Shown here piece by piece: positions 45,450-53,681 of a stretch of DNA of 64,000 bases (positions are counted from its first letter, which is position 1; each line of letters starts with the position of its first letter). Both the position numbers and the translations under genes were made by a program. The notes under the pieces were generated by a model. The model was given only the letters and a program-made list of their open reading frames with translations, searched no databases and was not told where the DNA came from. Origin of the DNA: Erysipelothrix sp. HDW6C (GTDB taxonomy: Bacteria > Bacillota_I > Bacilli_A > Erysipelotrichales > Erysipelotrichaceae); the NCBI RefSeq assembly GCF_011299615.1, contig NZ_CP049861.1, positions 2,293,643 to 2,357,642 of the forward strand, given 5' to 3'.

Positions 45450-45857
45450 CTAAATACCTCGATTCAATAGGTTCGTGGGGTATAGGTACTTTTGCATAAT
45501 GCGTATTCCCTTGTTTGTGGTATCTTCCTCAAGTTTCTTAACCATACTTTCGCTAGATTTAAAACTTACGGAATGATCAGTCACAGTTTCCGAATTGATG
45601 CCGCTGTAATATGCATTGTCTGCGTTTTTTGCCTTCTCTAAAAGATTGTCACTCATGAATAAGTTGTCAATCATTTCCTTCAAAGTAATTCGGACGAGTT
45701 CTCCTCGTGTTGAATTGAGGACCTTTTGAATCAAGTGGCGAGACTTCATAGTGTACGAATCAAGAGCTAATCTAGCCCTCAACTCATACGCATTGAACAT
45801 TTCGAGGGTAACCGATGTACCACCGAACTCTTGATACTCTTCAAATGTTAGATACAT
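45450..45857 (-). CDS. head-tail connector protein
   Basis: This 135-residue protein opens with MYLTFEEYQEFGG and is nearly all alpha-helical, as Gp6/gp15-type connectors that bind below the portal. The motif LTFEEYQEFGGTSV is typical for Lactobacillus and Clostridium phage connectors. It is followed by the closure protein gene. A GAGAGGAG site precedes the ATG. Confidence 0.72.
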   Translation of the reverse strand: MYLTFEEYQEFGGTSVTLEMFNAYELRARLALDSYTMKSRHLIQKVLNSTRGELVRITLKEMIDNLFMSDNLLEKAKNADNAYYSGINSETVTDHSVSFKSSESMVKKLEEDTTNKGIRIMQKYLYPTNLLNRGI

Positions 45858-45859
45858 GG

Positions 45860-45967
45860 TTAACTCCTCTCAATCAACTCGATTATTTGTTGTTTTGTAG
45901 CCTTACTAGGTATGTCAATACCTAGGGAATCCGCCATTTCTAGCAGTTCACCCTTTGTCATCGACAT
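45860..45967 (-). CDS. small HeH/Rho-N-like domain protein
   Basis: This 35-residue ORF between capsid and connector genes reads TKGELLEMADSLGIDIPSKA and then TKQQIIELIERS. That is the short HeH/SAP or Rho N-terminal helix-extended-loop-helix pattern, often found as a short domain or separate tiny gene after the major capsid gene in phages. The stop (45860-45862) is two bases before the next start. The ribosome binding site is weak (GTGGAT). I am fairly sure of the coding because of the domain fit. Confidence 0.7.
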   Translation of the reverse strand: MSMTKGELLEMADSLGIDIPSKATKQQIIELIERS

Positions 45968-45987
45968 ATCATATCCACGTAAGGCTG

Positions 45988-46938
45988 TTATTCCCCCACA
46001 ACTTTAATGTTTTTTACGATTGCAACAGAATTCAACTTCTTCGCAACAATCGCCGCAACGAATTCAACATCGCCTGTGTGGACCGCTTTCGCTTCATTGA
46101 AGTTCGGTAAATGAATTTCGACAAGCGGTGATCCATCAGGCGAAACACCGTGAACTCCATCCATTCCTTCACGCCATAGGTAGATATCAGTTAAACCAGT
46201 CGCACTGGTTTCGATGATTTCATCGGCAGTACCTGGTTTGTAACCCATCCCAACAATACGGGTTGCTCCATACCAGTAAACAACATGACCCAATTCGTCA
46301 CGAGTATATGATACATTAGGGATTGTATCGGCAATGGTTTGGAAAATTGCGAACATATCACTATTCATTCCCATGTGTGTGAAACCTTCTGTTCCTTTGA
46401 ATGCTTGGCGTAGTGCATACAGCAATTGTTGTCCATTTGCCTTAATTTTGGACGCGTCTGACAGGTCTAATGACTCTGCATCCACAATGTGCGCACTTCG
46501 TGATTCTGCAATCGCCTTGAGTCCATCAAATTGAAGTACATCAGTTGATTTACTTCCGTTGATGAATAGATCATGGAATAGAGCAACTGCAGCTTTTGCT
46601 TTTTCACGAGATTGGAAAGTGACCAAGTCGATTACTTGTCGTTCGTCACGTGCCAATACTCGGTCAATTTGCCATGAACCACCCATGATCTTTAAGTTTG
46701 TTGTTTCTTGGTTTGTTGCAGCTTGTTGTGGTACATACTCTGTATTTAACGCACGAGGCGCTGCATCTGATTGTGTTGTTACTCGGTTATATACATAGGT
46801 CAACGATACCCCGTTGGATTTCGCTGTATCGTCAAACGGTAATGTTGCTAGAACCGGACTTGCGATAAAGTCGTCGATAATTTCATTTGTTAACTTGTCT
46901 TGTGACAGTTCTTTTGCTTGCGCTAATGTTACTGGCAT
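45988..46938 (-). CDS. major capsid protein
   Basis: The 316-residue protein begins MPVTLAQAKELSQDKL and has the P-loop- and E-loop-like layout of HK97-fold capsid proteins, with long strands such as GATRIVGMGYKPG and VEFVAAIVAKKLNSVAIVK near the end. No N-terminal delta domain is present, consistent with a separate scaffold protein encoded upstream. An AAAGGAGGG site precedes the ATG. It lies between scaffold and the HeH protein, the usual place. Confidence 0.88.
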   Translation of the reverse strand: MPVTLAQAKELSQDKLTNEIIDDFIASPVLATLPFDDTAKSNGVSLTYVYNRVTTQSDAAPRALNTEYVPQQAATNQETTNLKIMGGSWQIDRVLARDERQVIDLVTFQSREKAKAAVALFHDLFINGSKSTDVLQFDGLKAIAESRSAHIVDAESLDLSDASKIKANGQQLLYALRQAFKGTEGFTHMGMNSDMFAIFQTIADTIPNVSYTRDELGHVVYWYGATRIVGMGYKPGTADEIIETSATGLTDIYLWREGMDGVHGVSPDGSPLVEIHLPNFNEAKAVHTGDVEFVAAIVAKKLNSVAIVKNIKVVGE

Positions 46939-46953
46939 TTATATGCCCTCCTT

Positions 46954-47526
46954 TTATCTGTATAGTTTTTCTTTTAAATCTTCTTCCAAAGTCTTTTCTC
47001 TCTTCGGAGGCGTTCCTGCAGCTGCACCAGTGGCCTTTACTTCACTACTCAAGTGTTTAAGGTCTCCACTTAATTGCTCGCTAAGGTATTCTGAAAACCC
47101 AATAATTTGACCATCTTTGAATTCAGACTCTTTCGCTTTGTTGTAAACGTGTGCCCTCAACGCTACTGTGTCTTTAGTACCGCTTTGAGCAATCGCTACA
47201 TCCACTGCAGCGTTGAACTGATTGTCTCTGAGTTGTTGTTCCCAAGTTTCTTTTTCTTGGTCGTACTTCGATTGCAAATCATTAAGTTTCTGTGTTGTTT
47301 CTTCGCCGGTTGACGTTTTCTTCAACTCCTCGATGTCTGTGTCTCGCTGAGCCAGTTGTTCCTTGTACGTCTCGGAATCTTTAACCGCTGTGTCATACTT
47401 TGCTTTATCAACATAATTACCCGATGTCAGGTCTGCTAACTTGATGTCTTTACCCTCAAGCTCAGTGGATAATGCGTTGTATGTTTCTTCAGTTACTAAT
47501 CCTTTCAACACTTCAATATTCGGCAT
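46954..47526 (-). CDS. scaffold protein (minor structural Gp20 family)
   Basis: The 190-residue protein is charged and coiled-coil-rich (VKDSETYKEQLAQRDTDIEEL) and ends with PPKREKTLEEDLKEKLYR, which fits the Gp20/GP20-like scaffolds encoded directly before the capsid in SPP1-like phages. It guides capsid assembly and leaves the head. It is separated from the MuF gene by about 200 bases that hold a terminator and a small RNA-like hairpin. An ACAGGAG site precedes the ATG. Confidence 0.85.
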   Translation of the reverse strand: MPNIEVLKGLVTEETYNALSTELEGKDIKLADLTSGNYVDKAKYDTAVKDSETYKEQLAQRDTDIEELKKTSTGEETTQKLNDLQSKYDQEKETWEQQLRDNQFNAAVDVAIAQSGTKDTVALRAHVYNKAKESEFKDGQIIGFSEYLSEQLSGDLKHLSSEVKATGAAAGTPPKREKTLEEDLKEKLYR

Positions 47527-47640
47527 ATTTTTTCTCCTGTGTTTTTTAAACGACGTTCTCTCGTCCTAGTGGCTCGTTTAAATGTCGTGAGCTTGACCAC
47601 TCGCTAATTTATAAACGCCCGTATCGAGTAAGGGGCATAA

Positions 47641-47661
47641 TAAAAGACGGAATCGTCCGCC
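47641..47661 (-). terminator. terminator between the MuF-toxin gene and the scaffold gene
   Basis: The - strand arms GGCGGA and TCCGTC close a 4-base loop (one G-U pair) and TTTTATT follows. It should reduce read-through from the toxin gene to the capsid genes. Confidence 0.6.
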
Positions 47662-47689
47662 TTGATTTATTGCTTAATTTTGGTATAAT
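47662..47689 (+). promoter_or_regulatory. + strand promoter of a small RNA convergent to the MuF-toxin gene
   Basis: TTGATT at 47662-47667, a 16-base spacer and a perfect TATAAT at 47684-47689 preceded by TGG (extended -10). It points toward the 3' end of the toxin gene and no protein gene lies after it on this strand. Confidence 0.7.
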
Positions 47690-47695
47690 CTAAAT

Positions 47696-47749
47696 ATGAA
47701 GAGGTAATCTCGTGGTCCACTTGGACTTTGCGGTTACCTCTTTCTTTTG
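47696..47749 (+). ncRNA. candidate small RNA overlapping the 3' end of the MuF-toxin gene
   Basis: An RNA started by the promoter above would have arms GAGGTAA (47701-47707) and TTACCTC (47734-47740) around an inner hairpin GTCC-ACTT-GGAC (47715-47726), followed directly by TTTCTTTT. This is a compact RNA of about 50 bases with a built-in terminator. Its last 15 or so bases are antisense to the end of the toxin coding sequence, whose stop codon (47734-47736) is in the outer stem. The hairpin is nearly symmetric, so it could also fold in the toxin mRNA. No known RNA family is recognised. Confidence 0.55.
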
Positions 47750-49392
47750 TATATCGCTATTAATTCATCTCCCTTCTTTAGGATTGCTGTTTCAACAAAC
47801 TGTGTATTAAACGAAGTGAAGAGATTTTTTGTCTGATTGTCTAGGTTAGCAACGCTTAGTTTCGTCTCGTCTGTAATATCTATTACAAAGTTGTTAGCTT
47901 GTTGCTTACCTTTCCTTACTCGGTCCCTCACAACGTCTTTACCACTACCTTTGATGCTCTTTAAATCCCAATTTTCACCCATAAAGATATAATCGCTGGA
48001 TGAAAGTGTTTGACCATTGACGCTTGGTCTCGGAACTAATCGAACATCTTCATTAAATGTACTCTTTAACCAATCTGCATTCTTAATTTCCTCACTTCCA
48101 AAGTCCATATCTAAATGCGCGTTTTGATTTGTATATGTCTCCCCATTAACATTTACGTAATCATTTTCTATAACGCTACCTACACGATTAGGATCAACAT
48201 TGTCTAGCCACTCTTGTGTTACGTTCGAATACGCAAGATTATCTGGTACCTTAGTTTTCTTAGGCTCAACAATTCTTTCTCTACTATAATCACGGGTTAG
48301 GTTGTCGTTGTTTTTAAAGTAGGCGTCGAGTTTATCAAGCCTATTCTTGAGTAGTTTTTTTGAACCCCTCACTTCGTTGTCTAGTCGTTCTTTATCTTCG
48401 ATTGACATGTCATCCGTGTAGAGTTCTTTCAATGCACTTATGCGGCGCTTAGCTTCTCTTACACCTCTTTCATACATGCGTTGTTTTTGTTCTTGCGCGT
48501 ATACTACTGCGTTGTCAACTTCATTAATTCTTTCATCAGGCGGAACAGAAACACCTTCGATATATGCATAATAGATATGCCGGCAGTTGACACCGCTGAT
48601 GCCATCGACCTTACCCAAACCGCAAACTGTGCCGAGTTCTTCTTTTGTGTACACCTTCCCTTGCCAATTTGCATGGTTTTGATGCCCTGTTCCTTTATCT
48701 CTTGCACCTAAGTGTTGTGATACATAGAATGTTTCGGTTTCTAAGTGTTCGGCCATTACTTCGTTTGCTTTATTGGCTGATTGACCGATATTTGTCATTA
48801 CGTATCTTCTTACAACAGCTTCCAATGAATACTCGACAGGTTTCCCCTCTCGCATATAAGTTGCTGTAGTTATTCCCTTTTCTGAAAGGTTCTTTACAGC
48901 CCTTGTAATCGATTGATCATAACTATAAGCGCCGACGGATTGTTCCACATACGCTTGTGTAACTATCTTTGCAAAATCTTTATTCTTGCCTTCGATAGCG
49001 TTTGTTATGAACACCTTAAGTTCGCCGTTTAACTCACGAGATATATCGTTGATTACGGGCTTGAGGTTGAGTTTTCTCGCATCTTCAAGTACTAATCCCA
49101 TTTCATACGCTTTGACGAACGTCCCCATGTCTAACGACTTACTAACTGCTGTTTCGATAACGTTATGTATTCGACTTTCGGACAATTTGGTTAATCGCGA
49201 TATCCTTCTTAATGTCTTTTGGTCTAGAGCGCCCATTTCTTGTAATTTCCTAATATACCAATCTGTCGAACCCCCTTGTATTTCGCCATCAACAAGCATT
49301 CTCGCGATGTCGTTAATGAGTAGGGTCTCGATTTCTCGGTAAATCGGCATTACTTCGTCAAGCAGTTTTTGGAAATCACTGTCCTTTAGCAT
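47734..49392 (-). CDS. MuF-type minor capsid protein fused to a CdiA-type nuclease toxin domain
   Basis: The chain has 552 residues. Residues about 1-300 are a minor capsid protein 2 (MuF-like) with the typical GHQNHANWQGKVYTKEE and GVNCRHIYYAYIEG, and this kind of protein sits inside the head near the portal. A charged linker follows. The last 110 or so residues match the C-terminal tRNase domain of CdiA (CdiA_C fold): EIKNADWLKSTFNEDV, then MGENWDLKSIKGSGK with the D-x-K nuclease residues, KGKQQANNFVIDI and the end IAIYKRKR. So this is a polymorphic MuF toxin. No protein-coding immunity gene lies downstream. Confidence 0.85.
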   Translation of the reverse strand: MLKDSDFQKLLDEVMPIYREIETLLINDIARMLVDGEIQGGSTDWYIRKLQEMGALDQKTLRRISRLTKLSESRIHNVIETAVSKSLDMGTFVKAYEMGLVLEDARKLNLKPVINDISRELNGELKVFITNAIEGKNKDFAKIVTQAYVEQSVGAYSYDQSITRAVKNLSEKGITTATYMREGKPVEYSLEAVVRRYVMTNIGQSANKANEVMAEHLETETFYVSQHLGARDKGTGHQNHANWQGKVYTKEELGTVCGLGKVDGISGVNCRHIYYAYIEGVSVPPDERINEVDNAVVYAQEQKQRMYERGVREAKRRISALKELYTDDMSIEDKERLDNEVRGSKKLLKNRLDKLDAYFKNNDNLTRDYSRERIVEPKKTKVPDNLAYSNVTQEWLDNVDPNRVGSVIENDYVNVNGETYTNQNAHLDMDFGSEEIKNADWLKSTFNEDVRLVPRPSVNGQTLSSSDYIFMGENWDLKSIKGSGKDVVRDRVRKGKQQANNFVIDITDETKLSVANLDNQTKNLFTSFNTQFVETAILKKGDELIAIYKRKR

Positions 49393-49398
49393 CCTTTA

Positions 49399-50784
49399 TC
49401 ATTCGACCCCACCTTCTTCGTCGATATCCTCTTGAAGATTTTTGTCTTGATCCTGCTGTCTCTTGAAAGCCACCGCTTCTTCGCGATTCATGTTCTCTGT
49501 CTCCATAATTAACTGAATGTCCGAATAGACTCCTATGTTGTGGAGCAACAATGCTTGTTTGATTCGTGCTTCTTTGTCCTGAACAATGCTATCGTCAAAG
49601 TCGATTGCTACAGTAGTATCGAGGGTGCTTCCATATTCTAAGTAATGCAAGGCGTTCACAATTCCTACTAAAGCAGTTTCGAACGGTCTCGTGAACTTAA
49701 TGCGAGTCTTGTTGAACTTACTGTTTGTAGAAACCACTTGTGTAGTGTTTGTATACACTGTTCCATCTCTAAACGAATAAGCATCGTCTCCCATACCGAT
49801 TTTTCTTCCGAACATGGTGAGATTTTTTTCCAGTGCTCTCTCGAAATCCTCAACACGGAGTTGTGGAGCTTCCACTTGAATGAATCCGCCGTTTTCGAAC
49901 GTTTCATCGCCATCTATTGCATAAAACAACTCTTGATTTTTATCAAAGATGGGTATTTCGATTGTTTCATCCACCTCCCCTTCAGCGGTTGCTCTTTTAA
50001 TTGTTTTGAACTTCATTGCGCTTGCTTTTATATATACTCGCATCTGACCTAAATCAACCTCTTTATTAAGTGCGGTATATGAGAGGTCAACTGATTTCAT
50101 TTCTGCTACTGCGTTAGCGAATATCGGAATCCCCATCGGTGAATCGATGTCGACGTTGTTTACCATTGCGGGTTTTACGAGGTAGAACATCTTATGATCT
50201 GATATTACCTCTTCCTCTACCTCGTCGTATGTTAACGAATCCCCCTCATCATCAAAGAAAAGGTTGCGAATGAGGTATTTTCCATTGTCTTGCAATTCAT
50301 GGATGTTCAAGTAATAAACATTGGTTTCGTATAGCGTCAAAAACGCGACATCAATCACTTCCTTATTGCTCACTCTCAATGGATAGATTGCTCTATCGTC
50401 GTAATACTCAAGTTTCGGTCGCCCATCCTTATATGCGACAAATGCCCCGTTGCCAAGAGCGAACGTTTTTTCAACTAGGGCATTAGCATGAACAATGAAG
50501 TCCAGTGAATCAAGTGTATCGTCAATCCAAGATTGTTTTTTATCATCACCTACAGTTATCTGCATATCGGGGTTAATAATCACATCAGCCCAATCTTCGG
50601 CAGCTTTCTTGGCCATACCAAGAGTTAAACGCTCTCTATCAACCCATTCTTCGCCATTATAAGCATTGAATGAATGGAAGTCCTTTACATTCCCTTGATA
50701 CCAACTTAACCATGTTGCGCTGTCTTGTTTCTCTATTAGGTCATATCCTAGTCGAGTTAGTATTTCTTCAATTCTTAGCACCAC
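49399..50784 (-). CDS. portal protein, SPP1 Gp6-like
   Basis: The 461-residue protein fits the SPP1-type portal family: a clip and stem region with long helices in the last third (TMFGRKIGMGDDAYSFRDGT, then TQVVSTNSKFNKTRI) and a GNGAFVAYKDG strand near residue 110. The order terminase, portal, MuF, scaffold, capsid is that of SPP1-like siphophages. It forms the ring for DNA entry. Six bases separate it from the MuF gene and none from the terminase gene. Confidence 0.88.
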   Translation of the reverse strand: MVLRIEEILTRLGYDLIEKQDSATWLSWYQGNVKDFHSFNAYNGEEWVDRERLTLGMAKKAAEDWADVIINPDMQITVGDDKKQSWIDDTLDSLDFIVHANALVEKTFALGNGAFVAYKDGRPKLEYYDDRAIYPLRVSNKEVIDVAFLTLYETNVYYLNIHELQDNGKYLIRNLFFDDEGDSLTYDEVEEEVISDHKMFYLVKPAMVNNVDIDSPMGIPIFANAVAEMKSVDLSYTALNKEVDLGQMRVYIKASAMKFKTIKRATAEGEVDETIEIPIFDKNQELFYAIDGDETFENGGFIQVEAPQLRVEDFERALEKNLTMFGRKIGMGDDAYSFRDGTVYTNTTQVVSTNSKFNKTRIKFTRPFETALVGIVNALHYLEYGSTLDTTVAIDFDDSIVQDKEARIKQALLLHNIGVYSDIQLIMETENMNREEAVAFKRQQDQDKNLQEDIDEEGGVE

Positions 50785-52185
50785 CTAATCACTCCTCTCT
50801 TCATTCGCTAAAAGCGGTCTTATTCGTTTCATGTACTTGTGTTGCTCCATTACCAGGTAACGAATCCCATCCATATCGTGGTCGTTTTCCTTTAAAGGTT
50901 TTTCAATACCTTTATCTAAGAGCAAGGGGTTGTACTGGTACATTCTAAATTCGTTAATCGCACCAAACATAGTTGGGTCAACATAAAAAGCCCTAACTGT
51001 TAGCAGGGCTTGTGTTCTTGTTATACCGGTCGAGACATCATTGTCTGCTCCGATTATTTTTATTCCTTTTCCTCGCTCTCTGAATACCTTCTTCACTTCT
51101 TCAGCGAATCCTTTGGCACTAGGGTCAATAACTATAAACACAACCGGCTGTCTTGTGAGTTGTTCAACCTTCAATACGAAGTTATACATATCTAATGCAT
51201 AATCACTAACTGACTTCTGTTTTTGCTCTCGACCGCTATGCCTGTATGATGCGATACCTTGTAATGCTTTTTCTTTCATGTCTATCCCGAATGCATTGAA
51301 TGTAGTGGCATTCATTTGACCATAGTCTACGCCGATACCTATATTGGTTAACTGTTGGCCGTGATAAGCTTTAATATGATTCTCATTGAACATGTGATAA
51401 ATTACATCCCTTACACCGATACACTCTCCAAGCCACAACCAACGGTAATACTCTTCATCAATTCGTTTCGTCTCCTCCGCACTGTCGATAACTGCTTGCC
51501 CAATCCATTCAACCGGCATGTCTAAGTACGACACGTGGATGTGGAGCGTTTTGGGGTTCAATCCTAGACGGTTTCCATCTTCATCGTGTATGTACTTCTT
51601 TTCTTCTAACCATTGCATAACGGGGGCGTGTGGGTTCTTAGGAGGGTTGAACATGTAGAACATCCTAAAGTTATCAGCCGTGTTTCCACGAATGAATGTA
51701 GCTTTGATGTTGTCTATCTCTTCTTTGCCTCGGTCGTACCCCATTTTAAAGAACTCATTAACCTCATCCAGAGTTACTGTCTCGATAGGGAAGTTCTCAT
51801 CAATCATCCCTTTAGTATCATCGGGGTTATCTGATCCGCTGAAGTAGATGGTACTGTCGTTCTTTTTTACCTTTATCATGTATGGTGCTTTACGCACAAC
51901 CAACGACCTAGACTCTTTAATGCCTAATCGACTGAATGCTCGTTTGGTTTCGGTGAATACCGTTTGTCTTAATTTGTTGTGGTTCTTACGCATCATGACG
52001 TGAGCGCTTGGGTTTGTTAATGCTCTGTTTGATACGTTGATACCTTGAGCTGATGATTTACCACCAATACGTCCTGATGTGAGAATGATATCTTCTACTC
52101 CCTGTAGTTTGGTAGGGGAGGCGATGGGGTGTAGTTTCGGCATGATTTGACTTGATAGCGTGATTTGTTTTCTATTCAATGTCAT
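50785..52185 (-). CDS. terminase large subunit
   Basis: The 466-residue protein has an ATPase domain with a Walker A-like GRIGGKSSAQ near residue 37 and an acidic Walker B-like VTLDEVNEF near 137, and a C-terminal nuclease domain with GIGVDYGQMNATT (about 285), VFIVIDPSAKGFAEE and a late Asp (ENDHDMDGIRYLV). The length and the order of motifs fit the SPP1 gp2-like group. It cuts and pumps phage DNA. It overlaps the small subunit gene by 14 bases. Confidence 0.93.
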   Translation of the reverse strand: MTLNRKQITLSSQIMPKLHPIASPTKLQGVEDIILTSGRIGGKSSAQGINVSNRALTNPSAHVMMRKNHNKLRQTVFTETKRAFSRLGIKESRSLVVRKAPYMIKVKKNDSTIYFSGSDNPDDTKGMIDENFPIETVTLDEVNEFFKMGYDRGKEEIDNIKATFIRGNTADNFRMFYMFNPPKNPHAPVMQWLEEKKYIHDEDGNRLGLNPKTLHIHVSYLDMPVEWIGQAVIDSAEETKRIDEEYYRWLWLGECIGVRDVIYHMFNENHIKAYHGQQLTNIGIGVDYGQMNATTFNAFGIDMKEKALQGIASYRHSGREQKQKSVSDYALDMYNFVLKVEQLTRQPVVFIVIDPSAKGFAEEVKKVFRERGKGIKIIGADNDVSTGITRTQALLTVRAFYVDPTMFGAINEFRMYQYNPLLLDKGIEKPLKENDHDMDGIRYLVMEQHKYMKRIRPLLANEERSD

Positions 52186-52699
52186 TGACTACCTCCACCA
52201 CGACGTAGTCTTCGTTGTCACCTCTGTCAGCTTCATTGAGTACACCATAGTGTTTTGCTAATGCTTCCGCACCTTTGAATGCGTCTGAGTTCTTTGTATC
52301 AATGTCAACAATGACGGGATCGCGTGTAGATACTTCTCTGCGTTCGCCATTGTCATCCGTCCACACTTCTTTGCGCGATAGACTAGACACTACTTGTTCT
52401 TTTTCTTCTCTTCGCATTAATCGGGTGAAGAATTCTAGCACTTCTTGCTTACTTGCTATTGTTTCAGTTTGAATAGAATCGTGAACTATTTTTTGAAGTT
52501 CTAAGAACCTTGTTTGAACCTTGGTGAGCGCAAATAGTTTAGATGCATTCTCGTCAACGCTCTTTTCTTTCCATTTCTTACTATGAGGGAACGCCTTTAG
52601 GTACGCTTGCCTTTGTGTAAGTCCTTCAACTAAGAGACCCACATATTTTTCTTGTTGTTTAGTCAGTCCAGCAGCAGACTGTTTCTTTTTAGTTGTTAT
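52172..52699 (-). CDS. terminase small subunit with probable AUA start
   Basis: The DNA-binding part has the usual N-terminus LTKQQEKYVGLLVEGLTQRQ followed by AYLKAFPHSKKW. An annotation from the first in-frame GTG would cut off KQQEKY. Upstream in frame there is no ATG, GTG or TTG before two stops, but an ATA at 52699 has GAGG nine bases upstream and gives 175 residues, (M)TTKKKQSAAGLTKQQ. An AUA start is rare. It recognises the packaging site and partners the large subunit. Confidence 0.75.
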   Translation of the reverse strand: MTTKKKQSAAGLTKQQEKYVGLLVEGLTQRQAYLKAFPHSKKWKEKSVDENASKLFALTKVQTRFLELQKIVHDSIQTETIASKQEVLEFFTRLMRREEKEQVVSSLSRKEVWTDDNGERREVSTRDPVIVDIDTKNSDAFKGAEALAKHYGVLNEADRGDNEDYVVVEVVNDIE

Positions 52700-52729
52700 G
52701 GTCTACTACCTCGCTTTCTTTTGCTTTGG

Positions 52730-52882
52730 CTATTTCTTTATATCTTCATATAGCGCATTGACTACGCTAATTCCCACATAGATTAGTTTGTAGATGATTA
52801 TACAGAATATTAATTCAGGGCTACTGTCTATCAATACGAAGGTAACGAATATTGCGAGTGACTTCTTTTGACTTTCGCTCAT
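52730..52882 (-). CDS. small membrane protein, function unknown
   Basis: Starting at the ATG that forms an ATGA overlap with the upstream stop (52882), the protein has 50 residues: MSESQKKSLAIFVTFVLIDS, then a hydrophobic stretch with a second helix (LIFCIIIYKLIYVGISVV). It should be a two-helix membrane protein. The ribosome binding site is weak, so it is probably made by coupled translation. It is the last gene before the terminase. Confidence 0.5.
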   Translation of the reverse strand: MSESQKKSLAIFVTFVLIDSSPELIFCIIIYKLIYVGISVVNALYEDIKK

Positions 52883-53100
52883 TGCTCGCATGTCCCAATG
52901 ATTTGCGACGTTACGGCTCTTCCCCCAGACGCACCAAGACTCTGTCCAGCCCAAATCTTAACACCGTCAACGCACAGTGTTTCTTGTCTATCAAAGATTG
53001 AACTTATTGTCGATTGTTCTTTGGGAGTTTCAGAACTTGCGTATCCCGTCAATATCATTAGCGCAATTACCAATGCTATTAGTATTGGTACCTTTTTCAT
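52879..53100 (-). CDS. small secreted or membrane-anchored phage protein
   Basis: The 73-residue protein has a clear signal peptide or anchor (MKKVPILIALVIALMILTGY) followed by ASSETPKEQS and a small domain with two cysteines (ETLCVDGVKIW and IIGTCEQ), so it is likely exported and may form a disulfide. The ATG at 53100 follows GGAG by eight bases and overlaps the upstream stop as ATGA. A Gly-Gly and Ser-rich stretch (SLGASGGRAVTS) is near the end. A role in superinfection exclusion would be a guess. Confidence 0.65.
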   Translation of the reverse strand: MKKVPILIALVIALMILTGYASSETPKEQSTISSIFDRQETLCVDGVKIWAGQSLGASGGRAVTSQIIGTCEQ

Positions 53101-53357
53101 GAATCGGACTCCAATAGTTCTTTTAGAGCTATGGCGAAATCGTAAATATTCTTCGCAAACCACTTAAGTGCGTCAGCAATCATCCCAAACATTTTTAACA
53201 AGGTCTCGTGCATCCGACCACACTCGTTGCCTATCACTGCATAATGATGGTTCAATTTATTTAATTGTTTCTGTCTTACCGCTGGGGATAAGTGTTCCCA
53301 CTGACTTGATTGTTTGAGTGCGTGTATTTTGTTAATCGCTTCTATTGATTCAATCAT
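53097..53357 (-). CDS. hypothetical phage protein
   Basis: This 86-residue protein is mostly helical, with two cysteine-poor amphipathic stretches (AINKIHALKQSSQWEHL and ADALKWFAKNIYDFAIALKELL). No family is recognised. It overlaps the genes on both sides by four bases, so it is part of a coupled set of four tiny genes before the terminase. A ribosome binding site AGGGA is visible before the start. Confidence 0.55.
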   Translation of the reverse strand: MIESIEAINKIHALKQSSQWEHLSPAVRQKQLNKLNHHYAVIGNECGRMHETLLKMFGMIADALKWFAKNIYDFAIALKELLESDS

Positions 53358-53563
53358 TTTAATCCCTCCCTTATCACTCCGAAGTTATTTACATACTGAT
53401 CACGAGATACGCATACCTCATTCTTACCAATTCTGATTTTTACTCTCTTGCGTCCTACTTTTAGGACTTCTGCCTGCGTCTTTGTGTTGATTTGACACCT
53501 TAACCCGTTAGATTCACCTATTGTTGCTCTAGTGCACACTATGATTTCGTTTCTTGTTGTCAT
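53354..53563 (-). CDS. hypothetical phage protein
   Basis: With the ATG at 53563, which follows GGAGG, the protein is 69 residues: a small beta-rich chain with VCTRATIGESNGLRCQ and KVGRKRVKIRIGKNEVCVSRDQY. It ends with GVIREGLK. The 60-residue protein encoded at 54157-54339 has a related look (HRIGIAVDDLVTVHR, then GNPIRLSKDEFNEHF), so the two may be distant relatives: both end with a '.V.(R/L)SKD.(Y/F)...F' pattern. Function unknown. Confidence 0.6.
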   Translation of the reverse strand: MTTRNEIIVCTRATIGESNGLRCQINTKTQAEVLKVGRKRVKIRIGKNEVCVSRDQYVNNFGVIREGLK

Positions 53564-53575
53564 GTTTTCCTCCAA

Positions 53576-53597
53576 ATAAAAAGAGCATTTCTGCTCT
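53576..53597 (-). terminator. terminator upstream of the four tiny genes
   Basis: The arms AGAGCA and TGCTCT close a 4-base loop and on the - strand TTTTTATT follows. It could end the tRNA-like transcript before the terminase module. Confidence 0.65.
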
Positions 53598-53681
53598 GTT
53601 GTTTCATATAGTAGCCAACCAAGATTTATAACGTATCAGGAAAGGATGTAATTATGACTGTTGATTGGCTATTATTTGAAA

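Noticed and set aside
46954..47526. Scaffold gene as immunity gene of the MuF toxin
   Set aside because: Its coiled-coil character and Gp20-like ending, and its place before the capsid gene, fit a scaffold. It does not look like a CdiI-type immunity protein.
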